The position numbers and the translations under genes were made by a program. Positions 41,796 to 55,900 of a stretch of 64,000 nt of DNA are shown here, one piece after another. The notes below the pieces were generated by a model. It saw nothing but the letters and a program-made list of their open reading frames with translations, was not told the origin of the DNA and made no database searches. Position 1 is the first letter of the stretch, and each line of letters opens with the position of its first letter. The stretch covers positions 1 to 64,000 of the forward strand of contig JAJKFJ010022914.1 of assembly GCA_027382625.1 (NCBI GenBank), given 5' to 3'. The DNA is from Tetmemena sp. SeJ-2015 (lineage: Eukaryota; Ciliophora; Spirotrichea; Sporadotrichida; Oxytrichidae).

Positions 41796-44296
41796 ATGGA
41801 ACTCGCCCTAATCCTTGACCCTAAATTCAAATCTTCTCCAGGTCAAGATATGCTCTAAAAGCAAACAGGCCAGCGTCGCTTTCCATCCTAAACGATTCTG
41901 TCACGAAAGAAAGTGCTATCCAGAAATGGGAAGCTTGATCCTCTGTTTCAAACTTAAAGTCAAACCCTTAAATTTTGTTGGAGGGGTGTAGTCAGCTAAA
42001 ATAATGAGCCCTCCTCCAATTAGATTCGCCAAAGAGTCTGCTCCCAGTAAATAAAATTAGGCTGAGTATGGGGTTGAGCAAGCAACCAATCCAATGAGCT
42101 AGCAAGAGTGTAATCAATCAATTTTATAAATTATTCTACTTTAGATACTTCCCCAGTGCACAAGAAGAAGCTCTCAGATACTTCAATTAGTCTGTATGGA
42201 TCACCTGTTAACATGAGTCAAGCAAAAGTAGTAGTCAACTCCAAGTCTCATAAAAATTTTCAAACACTCGAACAAGCCAAGAAGTAAGTAATCATAAATT
42301 CTCAAACTATTTATAGTGATAGAAGAAATGCAAATGCATAGAGAGACAACAAATGCAAGAAGATTAATGATGATCTATATGTATGCTAAATCATTTTTTT
42401 TCTTATCTGAAAAGCTTGTATGAAATTCAAAAAAGTAAGTTTGCAAAGAAGCTGCAAAGTGAATAAATCCAAGATGCATTAGACTCTTTGAAAAATAATT
42501 TGATGATAAGCGAAAACCCAACTGAAAGACTCAAGACTAAATCTAAAGCCAAAGAGTAAAGTCAATTCAGCCTTTATAAAACAGAGCTAAAACGGAGAAC
42601 TCTGAGCCCCTCAGAATATTTTGAAATGATTTAAAGCAATCCAAAGCTGTCTATTTATGAAAGACTTCACATTGATATCTCTGGTTTGCATCCAGCTGCT
42701 TAATTGAAATAGAAGTATTCCAAGCCTCTTTAGAGTGCCTATAATTCATAGTCTCAGTTTTCTTCTCTTGGCTCAGCTTTAAAAGAGAGAAACTAGTTCC
42801 ACTTGTGGCAACAGTCAAGCTTTAATAAGATTGGAAAGGATTTGCCAAAGATGATTCTCGACGAGTCTCGACTCCTAGCCAATAAGCCCAGCCGAACTCA
42901 AAGGCTTGACAATAGTTTGCTTTCCAAAGAAGAAAAAGGAAACCAAATGAGTGCAATAAATTCCTTGAAAGAGAGAGTGATGAGACTTAGAAAGATACTT
43001 TATAGTCTGAGGGTGTAGATCGAGCAAGTTATTGAAGAGTATAGGAGTGATCATGAAAATGATGAGGGACTGGAATCTCTATTGTAAAAACTGCTCAGGG
43101 GATTTTTGTAGAAATTTATCCAGCCAGACTAAGTGCAAAAATTAGAGTAAGAGAACTATCAGAATTTCCTTTCACACGTTTTGAGAGATGATGATTCTCA
43201 ACTTATTTCTTAATACAAAACGAAGACCACTTAATAGCTCTTTATGCTCATGCTGCAATATATTTTAATAGACATAATAAAAATTAGTTTGAGTTTCTTA
43301 TTTCTATAGTTATAATCTTCTTTTGAAGGAGTGTCTATGAATGTATCTCAAGCAAACATAATGAATGATTAAACTTAGTTACAAGGAGACACTAATCTAG
43401 AAACTACAACTCTTTAAAACTCTTCTCTTGAAGGAAAGACGTTTTTACAGTAAGTGGCGGCAGACCAGACTATGAAATCACAAATGCAAAAGTACAATTA
43501 AAATATGCCTGAAAGATCTCTTACTAAAACTTAATAACAATTAGCAACTAGTAAAAGCGGTCTACTGTATCCAAGTTAGACTCAACAGCCCAAATTTAGA
43601 ACTTTCATGCAGTCAATTGATCACTTCAAAAAGGAATTCATCTCTAACTACGAAAAGTGGTAGGGCTAGATAGATCATGAGGACATTTCTGATATCTATA
43701 AAAGAATCACAAATTAACCTAGCTTTACCGAGAAAGAGTAGCAAAGAATATTTAGAAACTATAATTGTGAAATAAAATAATTCTTGTTTAGTTGGTTCTG
43801 AGTGACTACATAAACAATCATTAGAAGATTAGAGGGACAGAGATAGTGATGCCTTCTCTTGAAAGATAAGTAAACTAGCAGAATTAAGGCACAAGCTCTA
43901 TTAATTTTGGATATGGAGGGTTGAATATCTTTATCGTTTTCTTTTTAAATCCACAAAAAAGAAAAGGTGAGTGATGAGATGTTCAAATACAAGCCTGGTG
44001 GTGAGAATATGGGAGTCCTAAAAAGAAATAAACTTCTCCTCGAGCACTCTATAATTTTTAATTTATACACGTAGTCATCAACAGAAATAAATCCCTATCC
44101 ACACTCATTGAGGAACAAGGAGTTCCAAAGAAGAAGCTCACTTCTAATATTTTAATTTTCCTTATTATCCTTTGTAAATATTGGCAACTCTCAGGCTAAG
44201 ACTATAATTGATGTTGATTTGATGGAGCTTGAGAGATTCATAAAGCAGAGACAGCAGTTTACTGGCAATCAGTTGAAACTAAACTACAATAAGTGA
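41796..44296 (+). CDS. large Gln/Ser-rich protein of unknown function
   Basis: The start at 41796 (MELALILDPKFKSSPGQDML) leads into a polar, Gln-rich protein of roughly 750 residues ending at TGA 44294-44296 (FTGNQLKLNYNK). Likely GT-AG introns lie at about 42111-42147, 42285-42317 and 42381-42414. Other recognisable stretches are EYFEMIQSNPKLSIYERLHI, MILDESRLLANKPSRTQRLD, a probable coiled coil AINSLKERVMRLRKILYSLR, and YKRITNQPSFTEKEQQRIFR. Near 43795 the frame is lost for about 100 bases and resumes before FNLYTQSSTEINPYPHSLRN. No conserved domain was recognised; its composition suggests a cytoskeletal or scaffold role, which is only a guess. Confidence 0.55.
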
Positions 44297-44396
44297 ATTC
44301 TGATTTATAATTTAATTTTCATGACAAAAACCGAATAAATCTTATTCTATTACTCTTTGTGATTATTGATTTTTGGTAATTATAGATAAATTCAAA

Positions 44397-46460
44397 ATGA
44401 TGCACGAAAACTAAAACCGAGTCAACGTCTTTTTAGACAACAATTAGCATCCAGCAGATTAAAACTAAGGCTAATCAACTAAGACTCAACTAACTGCCTC
44501 TTCCTAATAATAATGCCCGTGTCTAGAATTAGGAGTAAGTTTAACTTGTGCATCATAAATGGTTATTTAGAAATAGAAGAGGCCCTTAAAATATTCAGGG
44601 CCCCAACTAGAGATAAAAGAGTGCTTGCTGCGGTTGTTTTTCTTTCTTCGGCAGCAAGAAAAAGTAAAAACAAGTAAGTAACTTGACCTCATTTAAGAAA
44701 ATAATGAAGTCAAAGAAGAGGTTAGGATCATTATAAATGGGGGGCTCATGCGAAATGTTGCACCTGTAAATATAATCTTATATAAGAAATTAAATGAGTT
44801 TGAAAGAAATGTTGAATAAGACGGCCCTGAGAGAAACTTACTTATTCAGCACCATGAGGAGAATCAAAGGCCACCTAGGCCTTAAAAATGAAGCGAAAAA
44901 TTCCCATTAGCAAATTCATAAAGTCAAGATTTATAGGCAAAGACCAAAATTATCTTGTTGAAATATGCTATTATTTTTTCTAATATATTTTAAAAGAGAG
45001 ATGAGCGACCTAAAGATAAAGCAGAGAAGAAATCTTTAAATACCTCTGCCCTATTTGTCTTTGCTACTACAATGAAATGTTGAACTGCGTTTACTGCAAG
45101 AACTATATTTGCCTTGCTTGTCAAGAGGGCTTATAAAATAAGAACTCAGGAGGACGAAGTCTCTAAGTTTATTGTTTTGTATTTATTCTCTGGTTCCTGT
45201 GCCAGTGAAATATTCATTCAGTGCCCTTAGTGTGCGAAGTAATGCTCCTCTGAAAACATGATAATGTTTGAGGACATCGATAAGGAATAGCCAGTAGATT
45301 TTATTCAGACTCTCCAGCTGCGACTATAGTTCTGACTCACGATCATTCGCAAGCAGAGTAACTTTAGATAACAGTGTCGAAGTTCAACATTAATTTCAAC
45401 GCTAACCACTTAGACTAGGATAGCTTGGATAAAAGAAGAGAGCTATGAGTATTAGTACTGCAAACAAGGAATTGTACTTAGAGTGCCTTATCAGTTCACC
45501 AGGTTTTAATCTACAGGTTGATAACAAGTCTTCCAATTCGAGAAATTCAAATGCTCAAAGATTTATAAATGGATTTTTAAGTGTATTTGGAGAATTTATA
45601 CAAAGAACTCATTTGCAAGTGTTGAGCTAAGAGGATCTTGAAAACTAAATGGCTGCTAAAAGATTATTATTATTAGTGGACATCATATGCTTTTCTCCAA
45701 GAAACAAAAATTTATTTTAATAAGGTCTATCACTACTCATCAATTTCGACAGAAATTAAATGAATGTCCATCCAGAAAACTATAATTTCATTTTTATCTA
45801 GGCTTTATTAAGGAAATTAATTTAATAATCTTTTATTAAGTCAAACAACTTTAAAAAATATAAACCTAAAAGAATTAGAATACTTTATTTTATATGTTTT
45901 ATAAATAACTTGTAACTCAATAGAGAGGCAATCAACTGGTAGATTGAAGAGATTAAAGAGCAAAATCCTTTATAATTGCCCAAATTTAAAGATCACTTTT
46001 GGTCTTTAGAGTTCTTAGACAATCTTTCCAGCAAGAATTATCTTTTTAATTCAAATGCTGGAGAACACAAATTCAGAAAAGCTAAAGACAGTGAGGACAG
46101 GAATTAATAAAAGCCTTTCTCTCTTAATTCAGAACAATCTTCTGTCAAAAATTATAAGAATTCAATAAATCTCCCCCTTTTTTTTTTTTTTTTTTGGTTA
46201 CTAAAAAAACGTAAAAATCGTTAAGCTCAATTGGGGGAAAAAATCAAAAGATTTTTTTTATTCAGTTGACTTAAGACAGGGAAAGCAAAGTTCAAAAAGA
46301 TCAAAATTTAAAATTATTGCTCCCCCGACAAAACCCCCACCCATAAAGAAATTTAACCCAAGCTAATAATTTTTTTTTAACTATGAAGCAGATTATGATG
46401 ATAGGGATGACTTAAGTAGTGGCAGTGCTAGTGATAGCTTTGGAGATTTATTTTTATATA
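44397..46460 (+). CDS. zinc-finger protein with RING-like Cys pattern
   Basis: The start MMHENQNRVNVFLDNNQHPA at 44397 is followed by Gln-rich sequence, an intron-like break, and INGGLMRNVAPVNIILYKKL. At 45040-45130 a cluster reads YLCPICLCYYNEMLNCVYCK then NYICLACQEGL. After a short insert (about 45155-45205) comes FIQCPQCAKQCSSENMIMFE. The pairs CPIC, CVYC, CLAC and CPQC resemble a RING or related cross-brace finger, so ubiquitin-ligase activity is possible. After a further frame change, a long open frame from 45445 (MSISTANKELYLECLISSPG ... LVDIICFSPRNKN, INWQIEEIKEQNPLQLPKFK) runs to a poor-quality patch at 46170-46375 and an acidic end (DDRDDLSSGSASDSFGDLFL). It could be one gene or two; the overlap of TGA 45448 with an ATG at 45445 favours a single gene with a missed indel. 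Confidence 0.5.
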
Positions 46461-46506
46461 AAAGGAAATTAAATAATCATTAAAAAAGGAAAAAGTTACT
46501 TAAAAA

Positions 46507-47729
46507 ATGGCGTTAGTTTACGAATTGATATAAAATATTTTCACGTTGAAGAAAAACATAAGAGAACTTTAAGAAATTAAACTCGATAGGTAAAAAATGC
46601 AGGTGATAATTCATAAATTTTAAACTAATCTATTATGTACTTCATGCTCATAAATTCTATAGGGAAAATTATCAGAGTGAGAAGTATTGATTTGCCCTCT
46701 GAGGAGGCAAAGAAAAATTAATAGTCTTTGGTATGATGACGGTGTTTAATTGATTCCAGTTTAATATATTTGTTGAAGATATAAATGCGAGGATGACAAA
46801 TCAAGATATGAGTGCTCTAATTTTCAGAGATGATTAGAGATAATTCTTGTCACCTGAATAAGATTTAAGAATTTAAAATACCCATGTCAGCCAGAACGAG
46901 GCTTAGAGATTTAAGCAAAATTTTCAGAGTTTCTCTTAATAAGATGCTTACTCTGTGCTTTCGAGAGAGATTCAAAGAGTTAGTAGACTATTAGACAAGA
47001 AAAATGATAGATTTGAACTTCAAGATGATTAAGAAGATTTTGAAGAGGAGAGAAAGAGTGCATTTTTTGAAAGAGCTGGTTTCAGTAGTAGAGGGGAAGA
47101 TGAACTTCAAGAGTCAGTGTTCGGGGCTGGAGATCAAGATTTGGAGTAGATCTTCCCTTTGAATGACGGACCATCCTACAATAATTCAATGTAAATTCAC
47201 TCTAATCAATTCAGGGTGAAGAGCAATAGAGACTCGCTATAGTACTCATGTGATTTAAATGAGCAAGAGCAATAAGAGGAGATGCAGCCAGCCATTGCTA
47301 AGATAAAGCAAGATGATTTCCAGCACAACCAAAAGAGGAGGAAAGTAATGTCCACCAATATCAATTCCAGGTCTGCTGCATCTTAGAAAAGCAGAGGCTC
47401 TTCAATTGAAAGAGAAGATGATAACCTTGGCATGGATGAGAAAATGACTGAGGAAAGAGACAACAACGCCTCTAGTCTTGGAAAGACAAACTTCTATTAC
47501 GATTATGCAAGCGTTGTAAACAAGAACAGCCTCAAGACTTCTATCAATCAGTAGTTAAATGGCTCTGCTAATGAATTATATTTTATCATGAACCTGATCT
47601 ATTTGCACCTCTGCAGAGTGAAGACAAGAATAACTTGTTTCTCTTTCAAGATTCTCCCATTCATTTAAATATAAATTAAAGTAAATCAAGTTCCTGTTAA
47701 AGCAAATTTCTCATCAGCCAAAATTTTAT
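46507..47729 (+). CDS. unknown acidic protein with N-terminal helical region
   Basis: The start at 46507 gives MALVYELIQNIFTLKKNIRE. Introns at about 46604-46663 and 46733-46761 (GT-AG) precede FNIFVEDINARMTNQDMSAL, then FLSPEQDLRIQNTHVSQNEA, AYSVLSREIQRVSRLLDKKN, ERKSAFFERAGFSSRGEDEL, and a charged stretch with QNQKRRKVMSTNINSRSAAS-like basic residues (possible nuclear signal KRRK). The end is unclear: one frame stops at TGA 47729, while another after a shift near 47595 (DLFAPLQSEDKNNLFLFQDS) looks more protein-like. The SREIQRVSRLLDKKNDR segment is heptad-like, suggesting a coiled coil. No family was recognised. Confidence 0.5.
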
Positions 47730-48346
47730 GATCAAATTCAAAATATAAGCAAAAGTATTTCCTCCAAGATTAATCAAGGAGATAAAAATTAATTTTTTAT
47801 TTTAAAACATTATATCACAAATAATAAAAAATTAATTTCTGATTGTAAGGTCAATTACAAAAAATAATTATATTTTCAAATTATAAATAATTTTTATCTT
47901 GAATCTTGATATTTTAATTACATTTGAATAATCTCTAATTTTGTGATTAAATTAGAGATAAGAGTTGAGTTGAATATAATTTTCTCAATAATGCAGTTAT
48001 GCATTCAGCTATAAACTATGATATGATATTTATCTAAAATTAGTTTTTATTCTATTTAGATTAGTTTTTCATAAATTATTCTTCGGAAAAAGATATGAAA
48101 TTGTCTTGAAAATTGGAATAAATTTATACTATTACAAAATTAAATTTGATTTTTGTTTTAATATTATTTCTTTTAAATATATTTCTTCGTTTTGAAGCTA
48201 TAATTCTAACCTGTCAATTAAAAGATATGGATTTTATGATATAAATAATAATAAATTCAATCCATAGCTTTATTTAAATATGTATATAATTGGTGATTTT
48301 GAATTGAGTTATTTAAAAATAAAAACACGGAAGCAAAGAAGTGTAA
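47730..48346. other. AT-rich spacer
   Basis: No coding, RNA or repeat signal was recognised. From here rightward the sequence becomes sparser in genes. Confidence 0.45.
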
Positions 48347-48690
48347 ATGGAGGCATCAAATAATTAAAACAAATCAGAAATTAGGAGTGCTTAGACCAGC
48401 AATCTCTTATTCAGACCTTCGTTCTTAAACTCTAACCCCATTTCAAGCTCAGTGAATAACTAATTTTAAGGGTTTGATGGAGAAATCAATACCTTAAATC
48501 CATAATTTAATCTCTCTTTATTTTTATACATAGAAATATATACAATTAGGATTTTACTTGATGATGGACCCGATGGCTCCTCAAACGTTGGAACCAGTCG
48601 TAATGTACTAACTTCTTTCTAAAATAACGAAAATTATTTGCCCAACAATCGTTCTTAAAATCAACAAAGTATTGTGGCAATTTTTTTTCG
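48347..48690 (+). CDS. N-terminal exon or MDS of an unknown gene
   Basis: The ATG at 48347 opens MEASNNQNKSEIRSAQTSNL, LFRPSFLNSNPISSSVNNQF and QGFDGEINTLNPQ. After an AT-rich insert (about 48505-48552) it continues ILLDDGPDGSSNVGTSRNVL and TSFQNNENYLPNNRSQNQQS, then fades into AT-rich DNA. The composition is protein-like and Gln is encoded by TAA. No matching continuation was identified downstream; it may belong to the START-like or receiver gene, or to another scrambled gene. Confidence 0.45.
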
Positions 48691-48699
48691 TACTAATTT

Positions 48700-49934
48700 T
48701 ATTTGCGAAAAAAATTATAAGTATTATGAATTGTAATAAACTTTTTCTCTTATTTATACAGAGATAATAGTTTTGGACATAAGTTATGCATAGATAAAGT
48801 AGCTCCTTTTTTCATAATTTATTGTGATGCAATTTTATAATTACCTTAAAGAAAAATATAAATAATATATAATTATAAAGCAAATTTTTAATCAAAATTC
48901 AATATTGTATCATATGACATAAATCTTTTTCATTTCCTAATAACACTATTGCCTTATGTTTAATTTTAATTTTTCAGAATTTATTCTTTAAGATAAGATT
49001 AAGAGAGAGAGTTGGAATTTGAGTTCTTAAATTGTAAATAAAACTTAAAAACATTCTTGATTTAAATGTACAAAACTTATTCACAAATAATTTTATTCTA
49101 TAGCTAAATTTAATTGAACAGACAAGATATCAACAATTAGCAAATAAATTATGGAGTGGAAGAGATAGATTCACAGCAATTTCAAAATGTTTAGAATTAA
49201 ATATCCAGCCCAAATTTATTTATAATATATATTATTCTATTTATTTTGTTATAACTTTATGCAATATGAATAATATATAAGAAATGTAGGAAGGAATACT
49301 TTTGCATTTTAATTTAAGTCTATAATGAAATTTTAAACTTGCAGAAATAGGAGAATTGAAAAGAGTTTGTCTTAGATATAAATTATTTTTGAATTATTTG
49401 TTAATCCTTTGATTAAAAGTTGATTTAAGGTATTATTGATATTTGTAGATGGCTTTAATCTTTGGCTTGCTCTTCACTAAAATTTTGTTTGCCTTATATA
49501 AATGACTGTATTAAGTATAAAAATTATTTATTCTAAAATATATCCAACAAGAAAACTAATTTTCACTATTTAGATATCAGGTAATCTATAATAAATTATC
49601 TTTTATTTTAACATTTAAGTCAAATACAAATAGTCTAAATATCTATTTTAAGACTTATTAACAAATTATTTACAATCTAAAATCGAAAGATAGCCAAGCT
49701 TATAATTCAGACCTTCTGTATTATCTTCAAATATAGCAAACTAAGAGCATCAAATATTAATAAAAATACTATTTTATTATAAAGGTTAAATTTACAGTTA
49801 TTACTCAACTTTAACTATAAATTAAATTTCTAAAAGATAAGTGTAATTAATGACTCTGATATTTTATTGGTGATTGAATGAATAATTTTAATAATTTTTT
49901 TATGTTAATTTAATTTAAAATAAACTATAGAATT
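48700..49934. other. AT-rich spacer
   Basis: No gene or repeat recognised; frequent TGA in all frames. Confidence 0.45.
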
Positions 49935-52900
49935 ATGTGTAAGCAACAAGCTGATTAGAAAAAGAAGTAAACAGGATGCTACCGATTGAAAAGATCTCTA
50001 TGTTGCTGCTTCTACTCTAAGAAGAAAAAACCAAAACAAATTGAAAACCCTTTGTAGTTGGGAATCAAGTTTACTCTTAAATATCCACTTGTCAAATTCT
50101 TGGACAAAGTTCCGCTTTCAAATTAATTTAAAATTATTTAAATGCAAGATAAGATAAATGCCAAATCTGCTCACAAACTAAACCTAAATAACTTTAAATG
50201 CAAAAAAAAAGATTTAAAAAATATGAAATTGAAACTGCATGCTAAATTTTATCTAATTTTTCCCTCACTTGTTCTGACTATTTATTTTTAATTAAAGATG
50301 AATTATAAATGTCGAATTTATACCTTCAAATTTTCAAGAACTATATTCTAATTTAATGAAAAGTATAATCATTTTTATCTGTTTTTAGCATATATTTGAA
50401 AAATATATTAAAATTAATCATAAATAATTTCTATTATCGCAAATAGAGTTCAAAATGATAAAAATAGAGAGAAATATAATTGAATTTATTTTAAAACATT
50501 AATTTTTCTCTATAAAGATAATCTCTTTAGTTGTTAGAAATGTGATATAGAAATATGTGAAGGTTGCATTCATAATTTAATATGATGATTTATTTTTAAT
50601 TACTAGAAGTTTCCAAGCGATTAGATTAAATAAAAATAAGTTTCAATAAAAAAGTTTTTCTTGCGACTACATTAGATTTCTTTTATCACAATTTAAATTT
50701 TCTTTAGTTAGATAATTTGAGGTAAAGTTAATAAAAATTGGCAGGCAGAAATTATTTAAGATTTATTATTGATCAAATTTAAATAATTGTAGCTTTTAAA
50801 TTAATATATTGAGCAGCAGTATCACAATTAAATTACTGCCTTACTTTTAGAGCATTTAAATTCTAGCTCCTAAATTGATGAACTTTAGTTTGACCTAAAT
50901 TGCGAAAAATGCTTTTTTATATATAATAAAAGAATAAGATAATTCAATAGTTCATAATTTTATATATTTATTTGTTCTTTTATATGCAAGACATCATAAA
51001 ATACTCTTGGAGGAAAAAATCTTTTCAAAATTTTAAACCCTTTCTAAAAGAATATCAGTCCACCTGCTGATGTAATATAACCACGTGAAATCTAGATAGT
51101 TCTAAAACCTTCTCTCCACTCTAAAACTCTTACTGTAATTATGATATTTTTGCTGACTATATTATAGTTGCTTTTTTATGATGACCCAAAGCTATATGAG
51201 TAAAATTAGCTATTAGACATCCTTTAATTTATTTATTTATTTTAATAATCTCTTAAATATTTTAAGTTTTTTTCAAATAAGTCATGTATATAATTGCTTT
51301 TTATATCCTATGTATAACTCTCAGAATAAAAGTTTTCTAATATATTTTTGTTTTCGAGGAGGCCTAAAAAGATCAGCAAAAAGTATCCATCAAACTATTG
51401 ATTGATGAAAGCATTGATGAAGATGACTTATCTCAATAATTTATTATCAAAGGATAAATTAAAATAAATAAGAATATTAATAATTTTACTGATATAAATA
51501 AACCATATAATATTTCTATTACTTTTAATAAAATTCTTTTATGAACATTTATTTGTAAAATTAACTTAACTGTATTTGCCTAGGTATACAAAAAGCAGAT
51601 TATGTCTAGGAATTTGATAAAAAGATAACTAAATTAGTAATTAAATTTAAAATGTAATGAAATCGTTAAAGTTAAAGTATCTTGTTCAAATTAATAATTA
51701 CCCCATTCAATTAAGCATCAAATTCTAACAATTTTTATAATTGCAAAATTTTTGTGAGAGCACAAAGTAATGATTTAAAAGCACTGCAAGTTATAATGCA
51801 AGATTAATTGACAAATATGGCAAGTGCGCATATCATGTCTCGCTATTGATGGTGCTGTTGAGATTATGTAAAGCTCATATTAACTTTTGATTTGTTAATA
51901 AAGAAGCTGTCGATCAGTGTGTGTGCTTGGGCTAACTGCTAAAATGATGCAGCTTTCCATTTATTATTTTAATAAATCACCAATTTTAATTTAATTCTCA
52001 ACTATAATCTTTTTATATTAATTAAAATTTCTAGAAATTATATTCATATTAATGTTACATCTTTGAATAATTAATTTTGTCAACTAAAAAATAAAAAGAC
52101 TGACAATATATTATTGTTTTAAATAGTATTAAATAAAAATGATAGTAATTTTGAGCAGAGGCATCTCTTTTATATTTTTGTCTTTGAAATGAGTAAGTTA
52201 GGAAGCGCTTAACAGTATATAACAGTTAAACAAATGATGGCAAGCATAATGCATATTTATATTTGTGCTTCGGATTACAGGAGAGAATGCAGTCTAATAG
52301 GAAAAAGAATAATTTCTAGATGGATTTAAAATATTCGAAATGGAGTATCTAATAGACAAGAATCAATTACTAAAAGTCTATTCAGAATATAAGTAAGGAT
52401 ATATTTATAAACTTCCTTCAAAGAATATTAATTCAGTCCCTTCAAACTCGGACTAATCATAGAGAATCAATCAAAAGTAACTTTAATAAAAATCACTAAG
52501 ATATATTTTTCAAAATATGATATCCTAAATTTTAAGCCTTTCGATGCTTAATTTTTAAATTGAAACTGCTTTTAAAGATTTTAGATTTAATTATCAATTA
52601 ATTTAAATTATAGGAAAACCATTTTGCTATAAAAAACAGCTTTCAACTTACAAAATAAGGAGTTTGAAGAAATGGAGAGCTAATACTATTTTCAAGTTCT
52701 GAGAGTTAAAACCTTTATAGTTTCTTTTTAGAGTTAAGGGTAAACAAAATGGTGGAATACAATTTTATGGTGTATCTTATGGAATATTTGTAGATAAGCT
52801 AGCTTCCTAAAATGCTATTGAGAATAATGGAAACTTCAAAATTGCTTCTAATGAGCAAAGCGATTAGTTTGACTAGCTTATAGCTCGATCTTTTATTTAT

Positions 52901-55900
52901 TTTCTAGGAGAGCAAAAATTAACGACAGGAGGAGAACTTCTATTATCAAAGGGACTCGAGTTAATTCTAGCTTTGCGCAGAAGGGATTTCCCAAGAATAG
53001 AGTGAGGGGAAAGACATTAGTCTAGTTTGATTTAACTCACTTAGATGAATTTATTTTAATCTCTTGACCAACTTAAAATTAATTAAAATTTATTTTATTA
53101 TAGGTAAGAATTTAATAAAAAATAAACTCAATTAGTAATCATTATTAAATTAAATATATCATTTGAGCTGAATGGAAGATACTCGTACTATTCTATGTTT
53201 ATATCATTGCCAAATGTCATTAAATACAATTGATTGATATTATTCTTCATTCTACAGTAAGCTTAAAAGTTACATTCACATTAGTAATCTTGCCTGAATT
53301 CTTATAAATGACATATTTAAATACAATAAAAGAATAGTAATTGGCATATGAATTGATATATTGTGTAGTACTGAATTTGAAAGGCCACTGACTCATTAAT
53401 TATTCATTCTAATTGCCAAGAAGGTGAAATCTTCCTTACTCAAACCTTATTTGGAAGAAAATGTAAGTATCTATATTTTAAAAATATAAGAATAAAAATT
53501 ATAATATTTATAACCATCAATTCCTAATAAGATATATATATATTTATAAAGACTGATTTAAAAGATGAGGGTAAATTTGCTTTACTTATTTTCTGAAAAT
53601 GAATGATTAATTAAATGAAAAATAAAGTATTTACCTAATTTCTAATACTTATAATAAGAAAAAACTAAATCAGGTAATATATAGTATTCTAAGAGGGGGA
53701 ATTTTAGATAAGAAATTTACCTGCTTCCTCTATAGCAGATACTGAAGTTATATGTCAGATTTTATTTTTATGTTATTTTGATAAAGATAAAAAAAACTTA
53801 AACAGAATTAATTCAAAATTAGATCTTCTCTATGGTTTGTATTTATCTTTAAAATCATAGATTTATGGATAGTTAAAATTACCTAAACTATTTTTACTTT
53901 TTTAATGCTTGATGTGAAAATTAAAAAAGTTATATTATAATTTGACCATCATTAAAGATGCAAATGATTTACCGATTAAAAATGTTTTTTATTAGAAGAA
54001 TAAATAAATTCGTGTATAAACCTATAAAATTACAAAGTGTCTAATTTGTGAATATATAGATTTAGAAGTGATTTTAGATTACTGGTTAGATATCCAAGTT
54101 TGACTGCAAGAAGTTACTTTTTTGTCTTTTACTGAACTTTAGGCAGATAGTTTCAAATTCATCTATGATTGGAATTCTGATGCTAAAACGTTCCCTATAA
54201 TTGCAGGAATTAACAAATAACTACAATTATCTTTTAATGGCTATAGCAACCCTTTTTGTCTCCTAGAAGAACTTACCTTACCAAGTTTTAGGAAAGAAGA
54301 CTTAAGTTTCATCCTTGTTCGTACAGGCTTTACAGAAGCTACAATATTTTTAAAAATCGGGTCAGAAAGCATAATATTAATATATTGCAGTGTAAATGTC
54401 TTATAGCAAGAGGATGAGGTGTAGGAATCGATGAATTTCAAGTTTAAAGAGAGAAAAGTCGGAGATGGACCATAAGATAACTGGGGAGGTGTATCTGAAA
54501 TTATTATAAAAGTTAATCCAGAAGAAGATCATTCACACCATAGTTTTAAATCTTAATCAAATATTATCATTAAATTTATTTTTTCAGCAAAAAGAGGAAA
54601 TTAAATAACTATTCAAATCTATTTGCAAAAATTATCTACTGAAATTTTTACAGTAAAAATACAAATTTAATCGAACTATTCTAGAAATATAAATATAAAA
54701 AAATGATTTTTAGGATCTCAATTTTCAAGATTTACCATAATTGAACTTCTTTTGTTTTAAATTTAAACTAATAAAATTTAATTTAAGTTATAATATGTTT
54801 TTTTATAATCTATTTTACAATTTGGGAGAAAATCTGATTTAATTAAGGGTAAATTATTGAATATTTCCAAATTTAGGATTTTTATTTTGTCTATTTTAAA
54901 TAGAGGCTCTTGTAAGTATATAAAAACTAGCACTTTTCTTTTCCTTTTTAATTATGTAAATAGTTTGAATTAAGTATATCAGCTGCTAATATATAAGCTA
55001 CTAAATGATATCGAAATTTAAAACCACTTCTTTCTCTGTATTAAACATCCAACCTTTAAAATAACAAAATATTATTAAGTAATTTTCAAGTTTAAATATA
55101 AAATAGATTTTACTAAAGTTAAAGACTTTGATTATTATCTTGATTTCTTGAATTTCTTCTCTCTCTCTTATTATTTAAGATTGATGAGCATGAATTGATA
55201 AGTTAAAACTTTTTTCCTTGGAAAATTAACTTAATTCTCATTGCGAAAATTTATGGTGTGAAGCATTTCCAGCTTATTCTCATCTTTAAATGTTTTTATT
55301 CCTCCTAAAAAGGGAATCATAATAAAGTTTCTTCTAGAGAGCAAATTAAAATATTGGTCACACTATTATATAAAAAGTTAAAAGTTAGAGTTATAATATG
55401 CTAGCATTTTCATTTTTATATAAATTATTTCAAAAACTTAAACGAGACTCACTATATTTATACAAATAGTCAATTTATTTTTTTAAGCTAAGAAATAATT
55501 ATCAGGAGTTTTAAATAAATATATCTCTAACCCTAATTATAATCTATAGTGAAATAGCCATCTAACTACTCAAGAAATTCAATTGCAACTGTTATGAACA
55601 ACAAAAATAAAATAGAGTAAGTCTTCTTTAAAGACAAATAATCGATTAAAATTTATTTTTTATATTTTATACTAAAAAAAGCATTACATCATTAAATTTT
55701 CTATCAATAATTATTTAAATAAATGTTGTGTGATTTAAAATTTAAAAAAAATGAAAAATTAGAATGTATTATTATTTTCTTGTTAAGGTGAAAATAGATT
55801 TTCAATATTACTCTCCTTATTATTTGTAAAATTATTCTCAGGGATCATGTATCTCGTAACTTCCTAAAAATAATTTGGCCTCGACAGGGCCAGGCCTATT

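Noticed and set aside
54241..54441. 66-codon minus-strand frame
   Set aside because: The plus strand carries the START-like segment with a longer and better-supported frame.
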